Shown one piece after another: positions 1-4,777 of a stretch of DNA of 5,439 bases (positions are counted from its first letter, which is position 1; the number at the start of each line of letters is the position of its first letter). The notes beneath the pieces are model-generated. The model did no database searches. It saw only the letters and a program-made list of their open reading frames with translations, and was not told the origin of the DNA. Source of the stretch: an uncultured Solobacterium sp. Its GTDB lineage: Bacteria; Bacillota_I; Bacilli_A; Erysipelotrichales; Erysipelotrichaceae. The position numbers and the translations under genes were made by a program. The DNA is taken from the NCBI GenBank assembly GCA_937910655.1, contig CALEMV010000097.1, positions 1 to 5,439 on the forward strand, written 5' to 3'.

Positions 1-27
1 CGGGTCATCGAGAGCATGGTTTTCCAT
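1..27 (-). CDS. possible start of a divergent gene (partial, unrecognised)
   Basis: On the reverse strand an ATG at 27-25 opens a frame that stays open to the window edge and reads MENHALDDP. It is preceded by an A-rich leader and a GGGAG element, which ends only 5 nt before the ATG and so is rather close. This is the arrangement expected for the 5' end of a divergently transcribed gene. Nine residues are too few to assign a family, and I do not recognise them. The same bases form a good forward-strand terminator hairpin, so the two readings compete. If the gene is real, its start codon lies inside a hairpin stem. Confidence 0.3.
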
Positions 28-43
28 CGCTCTCCCTTTTTTT
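10..43 (+). terminator. probable intrinsic terminator of an upstream forward gene
   Basis: GAGAGC (10-15) pairs with GCTCTC (29-34) and ATGG (16-19) pairs with CCAT (24-27). This gives a 10-bp stem with one bulged C at 28 and a TTTT loop (20-23). Two C residues and then seven T (37-43) follow, the standard shape of a Rho-independent terminator reading rightwards. The gene it would serve lies outside the window. The alternative is that the hairpin belongs to the leader and start of a divergent gene on the other strand. Confidence 0.5.
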
Positions 44-57
44 ATACTTTTTATGTA

Positions 58-73
58 AAGTTAGTGCTGACTT
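58..73. promoter_or_regulatory. 16-bp imperfect dyad, possible operator
   Basis: AAGTTAG (58-64) and CTGACTT (67-73) form an inverted repeat of seven pairs, one of them a T/G mismatch, around a 2-base centre. The centre is too short for a stable RNA hairpin, so a dimeric DNA-binding protein is the likelier reader, if there is one. It sits about 24 bases upstream of the TATAAT box of tsaE. It does not match the Rex, LexA or ArgR consensus sequences. It may be chance in AT-rich sequence. Confidence 0.2.
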
Positions 74-96
74 ATAGCGCTTTTTATAAATCGTAT

Positions 97-102
97 TATA
101 AT
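97..102 (+). promoter_or_regulatory. candidate -10 box for the tsaE operon
   Basis: A perfect TATAAT lies 20 bases before the tsaE start codon. No good -35 hexamer sits at 16-18 bases; the best TTGACA-like element (CTGACT, 67-72) is about 24 bases away, which is too far. Transcription from here would begin near 109, leaving a leader of roughly 13 nt with the Shine-Dalgarno site at its very 5' end. ATTATAAT is its own reverse complement, so the box could equally serve the opposite strand. Confidence 0.4.
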
Positions 103-122
103 GGTTTGGTGAGGTTTTCTAT

Positions 123-575
123 ATGAAAGATTTAAGTTTAATTACAAAATCAGCTGATGAAACAAGAGAACTTGGTTCTAAGATTGGTAAACATTGTGAA
201 GCTGCTATGGTCATCCTCTTAGATGGTGACTTAGGTGCAGGGAAGACATGTTTAACACAGGGAATTGCTAGAGGATTAGGTATTACCCGTAGTGTTACAA
301 GTCCTACATTTACAATTCAAAAAATTTATCATGGTCGATTATTGCTAAATCATATTGATGCATATCGTTTGGAAGGTATACATCAAGATTTAGGATTTGA
401 CGAATATTTAAATGATGAAGGATTAACTGTTATCGAATGGTCACAATTTAGTCCTGACTTAGTTCCTGAGGAACATTTAAAGATTTCAATTCAACTATTG
501 GAGAATGGAGATCGAGAATTTACTTTCCATGCGATTGGAAAGCAATATGAAGAATTATTGGAGGTTCTAGCATGA
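123..575 (+). CDS. tsaE: tRNA threonylcarbamoyladenosine biosynthesis ATPase TsaE
   Basis: TsaE is the small P-loop ATPase that binds the TsaB-TsaD complex in the cytoplasm and drives its catalytic cycle during t6A37 formation on ANN-decoding tRNAs. The 150-residue protein has the usual family length. Walker A is GDLGAGKT (residues 35-42), with K41 and T42 placed to bind ATP-Mg. The family motif SPTF (60-63), a switch-like HIDAYRL stretch (77-83) and the VIEW segment (103-106) follow in the normal order. The start is supported by GGTGAGG at 108-114, eight bases upstream. It is the first gene of a four-gene operon, and its TGA overlaps the ATG of tsaB. This corresponds to B. subtilis ydiB. Confidence 0.95.
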   Translation: MKDLSLITKSADETRELGSKIGKHCEAAMVILLDGDLGAGKTCLTQGIARGLGITRSVTSPTFTIQKIYHGRLLLNHIDAYRLEGIHQDLGFDEYLNDEGLTVIEWSQFSPDLVPEEHLKISIQLLENGDREFTFHAIGKQYEELLEVLA

Positions 576-1168
576 TTACGTTATGTATGGATACAAGTCA
601 TCTCTTTTTATCACTTGCGTTAATTCGTGATAATGAAATTATTGGTGAAGTACAGGAAGAATGCTGGAAACACCAATCTGAAGAAATTTTTCCTAAACTT
701 GAAGAAATGTTATCAAAATTATCTTTAAAGAGTGATGATATTGATCAGATTGTTATTACAAAGGGACCTGGTAGTTATACCGGTGTTCGTATCGCAATGA
801 CGATTGCGAAAGTATTCTGTTCCATGACCAATAAGCCACTTTATACTCTTCCTACGATGTTGTTGTATGCTGGCTTGGATGATTGCCGTGTAGTATTGGA
901 TGCACGTGGTAAACGTGTATATACTTGTGCCTATAAAAATGGCAAGGCTGTTGAAGAAGAAAGAGTTGAATATATCGATGATCTTGAAAATGTGGTACGT
1001 GATGAAAAGCTCATTGGTGATGGTCAATTATTTGGGAAAGAAACGTATTACCCAAACATGGCAAAGAACTTCTTGTTGTTAAAAAATGAGTGGCAGAAAG
1101 CAGAGAATGTGCATTTGGTTGTGCCAGAATATTTAAAGTCATCAGATGCATATAACATTAATAAGTAA
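572..1168 (+). CDS. tsaB: t6A biosynthesis scaffold protein TsaB
   Basis: TsaB is a catalytically inactive paralogue of TsaD that pairs with it and gives TsaE and tRNA a docking surface. In this 198-residue protein the ASKHA-fold start is seen as MDTS (6-9), followed by the diagnostic GPGSYTGVR (65-73), a VLDAR segment (108-112) and a late PEYLK (185-189) that resembles the family's P-x-YLR motif. It lacks the HxxxH metal site found in TsaD, as expected. It is somewhat shorter than the roughly 220-230 residues of many homologues; the end is an ordinary stop after the YLK motif, so I read this as a short tail rather than damage. GGAGG (560-564) lies seven bases before the start. The start overlaps the tsaE stop (ATGA) and the stop overlaps the rimI start (TAATG), which suggests translational coupling on both sides. 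Confidence 0.93.
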   Translation: MITLCMDTSHLFLSLALIRDNEIIGEVQEECWKHQSEEIFPKLEEMLSKLSLKSDDIDQIVITKGPGSYTGVRIAMTIAKVFCSMTNKPLYTLPTMLLYAGLDDCRVVLDARGKRVYTCAYKNGKAVEEERVEYIDDLENVVRDEKLIGDGQLFGKETYYPNMAKNFLLLKNEWQKAENVHLVVPEYLKSSDAYNINK

Positions 1169-1611
1169 TGATTCGAAAGATGATAGAAGCAGATCTTTCG
1201 AAAGTCGTAGATCTTGAAAATATTTGTTTTCCAAAAGGGGGATGGACTTTAGCACAGTTTCGTTATGAACTTTTGGAAAATCCTTTCTCCAACTTATTGG
1301 TTTTTGAAGAGAATCAAGCAATCATTGGATATATTGATTGGTGGATTACTTATGAACAAGCGCAACTTGCCGATATTGCAGTTTGCCCTACAAATCGAAA
1401 ACAAGGTGTTGGACAACAGCTATTGAACAAAGCTCTTCAAGAAGCAATTGAAGAAGAGTGTGAGAATATGACATTGGAAGTACGTATATCAAATAAACGT
1501 GCTATCCAATTTTATGAAAAAAATGGGTTTATAACAGTGAATACTCGCAAGAATTATTATAAGGATGGCGAGAATGCATATCTTATGATTAAACCCTTAG
1601 GAGGTTTATAA
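1168..1611 (+). CDS. rimI: GNAT N-acetyltransferase RimI
   Basis: This is a single-domain GNAT enzyme of the RimI family, which in E. coli acetylates the N-terminal alanine of ribosomal protein S18. The natural substrate here is an inference. The acetyl-CoA loop is RKQGVG (residues 77-82, R/QxxGxG). The RimI hallmark follows: LEVRISN (103-109), then AIQFYEKNGF (112-121), where E104 and Y116 correspond to the E. coli general base and acid. A late NYY (129-131) is also usual. At 147 residues it has normal length. The start codon overlaps the tsaB stop as TAATG. I see no Shine-Dalgarno site upstream, so translation probably depends on ribosomes finishing tsaB. A perfect 10-bp inverted repeat begins two bases after the ATG. 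M5 could be an alternative start, but MIRKM-type N-termini are common in the family. Confidence 0.9.
   Translation: MIRKMIEADLSKVVDLENICFPKGGWTLAQFRYELLENPFSNLLVFEENQAIIGYIDWWITYEQAQLADIAVCPTNRKQGVGQQLLNKALQEAIEEECENMTLEVRISNKRAIQFYEKNGFITVNTRKNYYKDGENAYLMIKPLGGL
1172..1202 (+). repeat. perfect 10-bp inverted repeat at the rimI start
   Basis: TTCGAAAGAT (1172-1181) is exactly complementary to ATCTTTCGAA (1193-1202), with an 11-base loop between. In mRNA this would be a stable hairpin starting two bases after the rimI ATG. It lies wholly inside the coding sequence, and no T-run follows, so it is not a terminator. It could slow initiation or mark an endonuclease site. The arms encode ordinary RimI residues (IRKM and DLSK), so codon choice alone may explain it. 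Confidence 0.5.
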
Positions 1612-2622
1612 ATGACATTGATTTTAGCATTAGAATCAAGCTGTGATGAAACAGCATGTGCGATTATTAAAGATGGAAAAGAAATTCTTTCAAATATCGT
1701 ATCATCACAGATAAATGTTCATACACAATATGGTGGTGTTGTGCCAGAGGTAGCTAGCCGTATCCACGTTGAAAATATATCAACAGTTATTGATGAAGCA
1801 TTAAAGAAAGCCAATCTAACTATGGATGCTATAGATGCAATTGCATATACGCAAGGACCTGGTTTAATTGGTTCGCTACATGTAGGTGTACAAGCGGCGA
1901 AGACAATTGCTTGGACATTCCATAAGCCATTAATACCAATCAATCATATGACAGGTCATATCTGGGCAAATAACTTTGTGGCAGATTTAAAGTTCCCATT
2001 ACTAGCATTAGTGATTTCTGGGGGACATACACAACTTGTATATATGGAAAATGATTGGGACTATAAAGTCATCGGCACAACAAAGGATGATGCGATTGGG
2101 GAAGCATACGATAAGGTATCACGCGTATTAGGTACAGGCTATCCTGGTGGACCGGTTATTGATCGTATGGCAAAAGAGGGTAAAGAACATTATAAGTTAC
2201 CATCCCCAAAGACAGATGGTGTATATGATTTTAGTTTCTCAGGCTTGAAGACAGCTGTATTACAGTTAATTCAACGTGAAGAAAAAGCAGGTAATGAAAT
2301 TATTAAAGAAGATATTGCGTATGCCTTCCAAGAAACAGCATTAGGACAACTAACAGGAAAGACACTACAGGCGGTAGAAGACTTAAAGCCAAAGATGTTA
2401 GTGCTAGCAGGTGGTGTAGCAGCAAACTCAAGATTAAGACAGTTAATGACTGAGAAGATGCAAGCATATCCAGATGTACAGTTAGTTATTCCACCAATGT
2501 ACTGTTGTACAGACAATGCGGCAATGATTGGTGCAGTTGGTTATGTTGCGTACAAACATGGATTATTTGGAGATCTTGCGGCAGCGGCTGATCCAGGCCT
2601 CATGATGCCAGGCGAAGAATAA
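1612..2622 (+). CDS. tsaD: tRNA N6-adenosine threonylcarbamoyltransferase TsaD
   Basis: TsaD (Kae1/Qri7/Gcp family) is the catalytic subunit that moves threonylcarbamoyl from its AMP ester to N6 of A37 in ANN-decoding tRNAs. All signature blocks of the 336-residue protein are present in order: ESSCDET (8-14), GPGLIGSL (82-89), the metal site HMTGH (H112 and H116), SGGHTQL (136-142), GEAYDKVSR (163-171), YPGGP (177-181), FSFSGLKTA (207-215), GGVAAN (267-272), and CTDNAAMIG (299-307) with D301 as third metal ligand. Length is normal and nothing essential is missing. AGGAGG (1599-1604) lies seven bases upstream, and the ATG directly follows the rimI TAA with no gap. Of the four operon genes this has one of the best ribosome sites, perhaps giving independent initiation. 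TsaC, needed to make the substrate, is not in the window. Confidence 0.97.
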   Translation: MTLILALESSCDETACAIIKDGKEILSNIVSSQINVHTQYGGVVPEVASRIHVENISTVIDEALKKANLTMDAIDAIAYTQGPGLIGSLHVGVQAAKTIAWTFHKPLIPINHMTGHIWANNFVADLKFPLLALVISGGHTQLVYMENDWDYKVIGTTKDDAIGEAYDKVSRVLGTGYPGGPVIDRMAKEGKEHYKLPSPKTDGVYDFSFSGLKTAVLQLIQREEKAGNEIIKEDIAYAFQETALGQLTGKTLQAVEDLKPKMLVLAGGVAANSRLRQLMTEKMQAYPDVQLVIPPMYCCTDNAAMIGAVGYVAYKHGLFGDLAAAADPGLMMPGEE

Positions 2623-2625
2623 AAT

Positions 2626-2643
2626 TTAGCAAATTTTTCACAA
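2626..2643. promoter_or_regulatory. probable Rex operator (autoregulatory)
   Basis: TTAGCAAATTTTTCACAA matches the published-type Rex consensus TTGTGAAATATTTCACAA at 14 of 18 positions. The right half-site (TTTCACAA) is perfect; the left arm deviates at three positions and the centre at one. It begins three bases after the tsaD stop and lies immediately upstream of rex, overlapping the likely -35 region. Rex genes in many Gram-positive bacteria are autoregulated through such a site, and rising NADH releases the repressor. The match was made by eye against a remembered consensus. Confidence 0.5.
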
Positions 2644-2656
2644 ATGGTGTTAAAAT
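2626..2656 (+). promoter_or_regulatory. candidate promoter for rex-asnS
   Basis: TAAAAT (2651-2656) is a good -10 candidate. TTAGCA (2626-2631) matches TTGACA at four positions, but the 19-base spacer is long. The -35 falls within the Rex-like operator, a geometry suited to repression. The start point would be near 2663, leaving only about 11 nt before the rex ATG. AT-rich intergenic sequence gives such matches easily, so this is tentative. Confidence 0.35.
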
Positions 2657-2659
2657 AGA

Positions 2660-2669
2660 GGACGGTGAT
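2660..2669 (+). promoter_or_regulatory. ribosome binding site that decides the rex start
   Basis: GGACGGTGAT contains GGTGAT (2664-2669), which pairs with the 16S anti-Shine-Dalgarno tail in the register of GGAGGTGATC and sits correctly for the ATG at 2674. The upstream in-frame GTG at 2665-2667 is part of this site, so it is unlikely to be the start codon. Confidence 0.6.
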
Positions 2670-2673
2670 AAAT

Positions 2674-3294
2674 ATGAGCGAAAAGAAAGTACCAAAGGCA
2701 ACATTACAACGGTATCCTGTCTATTTAAAAGCATTACGTAAGCTACATGCAGATGGGATAAACAGAATTATGTCTAGGGAGTTGGCTGACTATGTATCTA
2801 TCGAGTCAACAACAATCCGTCGTGACTTTAGTTTTTTAGGAAACCTTGGTAAGCAAGGTTATGGTTATAACGTTGAGGATTTAATCAGTATTTTCTCCAA
2901 TCAGCTTGGTGTAAACTTTGATGAGAAGATTATTCTTGTCGGTGCTGGTAACCTTGGAAAAGCGTTATTGAATTACAATCACTGGAACCATATTGTCGGT
3001 GAAATCGTATGTGCATTTGATTTACATCCAGAGAATGTAAAGAAGGCATCTGTACCTGTATATAGTATGGATGAGATAGCTGAAAAGATGCCAAAAGGCT
3101 GCCGTATCGCTATTTTGTGTATCTCACAAGATGTACAGAAGACAGTAGATTTATTGGTTGCACATGGCATTCATGGATTTGTAAGTTTTGCGATGGAACA
3201 TTTCTCGGTTCCATCAGGAGTATATGTACGACAGGTAGATGTCGTATCTAGTATTCAGGAATTGGTATTTGAAACCAATGCAATGAATGACTAA
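2674..3294 (+). CDS. rex: redox-sensing transcriptional repressor Rex
   Basis: Rex is a homodimeric repressor that senses the NADH/NAD+ ratio and blocks fermentation and respiration genes when NADH is low. From ATG 2674 the protein has 206 residues, near the family norm. An N-terminal winged helix (about 1-80) opens with VPKATLQRYPVYL (6-18) and carries the recognition-helix signature STTIRRDFS (45-53) and the wing GKQGYGYNV (59-67). The Rossmann domain has the NADH loop GAGNLG (90-95), and D116 after the second strand is placed to hold the ribose. The C-terminal SVPSGVYVRQVDV segment and last helix correspond to the domain-swapped part. A longer GTG start at 2665 is disfavoured because that codon belongs to the ribosome site. 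It probably represses itself and, by readthrough, asnS, whose ATG lies 30 bases after the stop. Confidence 0.95.
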   Translation: MSEKKVPKATLQRYPVYLKALRKLHADGINRIMSRELADYVSIESTTIRRDFSFLGNLGKQGYGYNVEDLISIFSNQLGVNFDEKIILVGAGNLGKALLNYNHWNHIVGEIVCAFDLHPENVKKASVPVYSMDEIAEKMPKGCRIAILCISQDVQKTVDLLVAHGIHGFVSFAMEHFSVPSGVYVRQVDVVSSIQELVFETNAMND

Positions 3295-3324
3295 TGTAGA
3301 AATAAGAATGGAGATTGAATAAGT

Positions 3325-4713
3325 ATGCCTACAGAAATGAGTATCCGCGAACTATATCAGTTAGCAAAAGATGGAACAACACTAGAACTAGACCAGTTAG
3401 ATTTTATCCAACTACAGGGATGGGTTCGTACAAACCGTGCTGGTAAGAATGTATCTTTTATTGCCTTAAATGATGGAACATTCTTTAAGAATGCACAGAT
3501 TGTATATTCTTCTGATACTCTTTCCAATTACGCTGAAGTTGCCAAGTACTTAACAGGTACAGCAATTTCTGTTGTTGGTAAATTTGTATTAACACCAGAA
3601 GCTTCTCAGCCATTTGAAATTCAGGCAACTGAAATCAATTTAGAAGGTGAATGCGATAGCACATATCCTTTGCAGAAGAAGAGACATACATTTGAGTACT
3701 TACGTGAAATTGGTCATTTAAGACCACGTACAAATACTTTCTCTGCTGTATTTAGAGTACGTTCTGTGCTAGCAATGGCAATTCACCAGTTCTTCCAAGA
3801 TCAAGGATTTGTGTATGTACATACACCAATCATTACAGGTGCTGATGCGGAAGGTGCAGGTGAAACATTTACAGTTACAACACGTGAAGATGGAAACTAT
3901 GAAGAAGATTTCTTTGGCAAGCATGCGTCACTAACAGTATCTGGTCAGTTGCAAGCAGAAGCCTATGCAATGGCATTTAGAGATATCTATACATTTGGAC
4001 CAACTTTCCGTGCTGAAAATTCTAATACAACAACACACGCAGCTGAGTTCTGGATGATTGAACCAGAAATGGCCTTTGCGGATTTAGATTACAGTATGGA
4101 TGTAATCGAGGATATGTTAAAGTACTGTATTAACTATGTCATGGAAATGTGTCCAGAAGAGCTTGCGTTCTTCAATGAAAGAATTGATACATCTCTATTA
4201 GAACGTCTTGAGCATGTAAGAACTTCAACTTTCAAGCGTTTACCATACACAGAAGCAATTGAAATCTTAAAGAATGCAGATGTTAAGTTTGAAAACAACA
4301 ACATTCACTGGGGTATGGATTTAAACACAGAACACGAGCGTTACATTACAGAGAAAGTTGTTAAAGGTCCTACATTCTTAATCGACTACCCAGAAGAAAT
4401 CAAGGCATTCTATATGCGTCGTAATGACGACGGTAAGACAGTTGCGGCATGCGACTTATTAGTGCCAGGTGTTGGTGAACTTGTTGGAGGAAGCCAACGT
4501 GAGGAAAGACTAGATATTCTAGAAAAGAAGATGGAAAGTCTTGACATGAATACAGAAGGTTACCAATGGTATCTCGACTTGCGTAGATATGGTGGTTGCC
4601 AACACGCAGGTTTCGGCTTAGGATTTGAACGCTTAGTAATGTATATTACAGGTATGGAAAATATTCGTGACGTTATTCCTTTCGCAAGAACACCACGAAA
4701 CTTAAACTTCTAA
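3325..4713 (+). CDS. asnS: asparaginyl-tRNA synthetase (AsnRS)
   Basis: This class IIb synthetase attaches asparagine to tRNA-Asn in the cytoplasm. An N-terminal OB-fold anticodon-binding domain (about 27-110, beginning around [12 protein letters not shown]) is followed by the catalytic core. There, [13 protein letters not shown] (223-235) is motif 2, and GFGLGFERL (429-437) is motif 3. [10 protein letters not shown] (388-397) and the C-terminal [16 protein letters not shown] are characteristic of AsnRS rather than AspRS. At 462 residues it resembles the longer E. coli-type enzyme (466 residues) more than the roughly 430-residue B. subtilis type. A454 replaces the usual Pro of IPFPRTP. GGAG (3310-3313) lies 11 bases upstream, a rather long spacing. 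The 30-base gap after rex has no room for a T-box leader or an evident promoter, so it is probably cotranscribed with rex. Confidence 0.96.
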   Translation: MPTEMSIRELYQLAKDGTTLELDQLDFIQLQGWVRTNRAGKNVSFIALNDGTFFKNAQIVYSSDTLSNYAEVAKYLTGTAISVVGKFVLTPEASQPFEIQATEINLEGECDSTYPLQKKRHTFEYLREIGHLRPRTNTFSAVFRVRSVLAMAIHQFFQDQGFVYVHTPIITGADAEGAGETFTVTTREDGNYEEDFFGKHASLTVSGQLQAEAYAMAFRDIYTFGPTFRAENSNTTTHAAEFWMIEPEMAFADLDYSMDVIEDMLKYCINYVMEMCPEELAFFNERIDTSLLERLEHVRTSTFKRLPYTEAIEILKNADVKFENNNIHWGMDLNTEHERYITEKVVKGPTFLIDYPEEIKAFYMRRNDDGKTVAACDLLVPGVGELVGGSQREERLDILEKKMESLDMNTEGYQWYLDLRRYGGCQHAGFGLGFERLVMYITGMENIRDVIPFARTPRNLNF

Positions 4714-4721
4714 AAGAAATT

Positions 4722-4739
4722 ATGATATGGGAGTGGTAA
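4722..4739 (+). CDS. possible five-codon leader ORF before the ABC-F gene
   Basis: ATG ATA TGG GAG TGG TAA encodes MIWEW, with two Trp codons, inside the 5' arm of the terminator hairpin. The upstream match to a ribosome site is poor (AAAAGAAA). Its stop overlaps another ATG (4739) that is in frame with the ABC-F gene. Short leader ORFs coupled to attenuators do control some antibiotic-responsive ABC-F genes, but an ORF of this size can easily arise by chance. Confidence 0.12.
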   Translation: MIWEW

Positions 4740-4765
4740 TGCAAGCGGCTGCCACTTCCATTTTT
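4727..4765 (+). terminator. intrinsic terminator after asnS
   Basis: ATGGGAGTGG (4727-4736) pairs with CCACTTCCAT (4752-4761), ten pairs including one G-U. The loop is 15 bases and can form a small inner GCA/TGC stem. TTTTT (4761-4765) follows directly, with its first T shared by the stem. It lies 13 bases after the asnS stop and ends only two bases before the GGAGG of the next gene. It probably ends most rex-asnS transcripts. Readthrough, or conditional antitermination, could supply the ABC-F gene, for which I see no convincing promoter. Confidence 0.75.
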
Positions 4766-4777
4766 ATGGAGGTAACG

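Noticed and set aside
2..58. Forward hydrophobic frame ending at TAA 56-58 as the tail of an upstream membrane protein
   Set aside because: The hydrophobic reading comes from the T-run of the hairpin, and coding through a terminator is less likely than ending before it. Only 18 codons are visible.
725..1027. 100-codon reverse-strand frame inside tsaB
   Set aside because: It is antisense to conserved TsaB motifs and has no family resemblance, so it is a chance frame in AT-rich DNA. Reverse frames within tsaD (1719-1943, 2271-2516) and rex (2979-3170), and the forward frame 900-1082, were dropped for the same reason.
2641..2657. TTCACA-n5-TGTTAA as a second Rex site
   Set aside because: The half-sites face outward, the reverse of the Rex arrangement, and the left half is already part of the better 18-bp match.
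2665..2673. GTG start for rex three codons upstream of ATG 2674
   Set aside because: The GTG is part of the GGTGAT ribosome site, and the ATG has correct spacing and gives a typical Rex N-terminus.
3295..3324. T-box riboswitch in front of asnS
   Set aside because: The gap is only 30 bases, far too short for a T-box leader, and no T-box sequence or terminator is present.
4721..4726. TATGAT as a -10 box for the ABC-F gene
   Set aside because: No TTGACA-like hexamer lies at 16-19 bases upstream and there is no extended -10; transcription would start inside the hairpin stem.
4739..4777. Upstream in-frame ATGs (4739 and 4766) as ABC-F starts
   Set aside because: They lie in or next to the terminator and lack a ribosome site, and GGAGG at 4768-4772 fits ATG 4778. 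The first residue there (MLYQVSK) is a normal ABC-F beginning.
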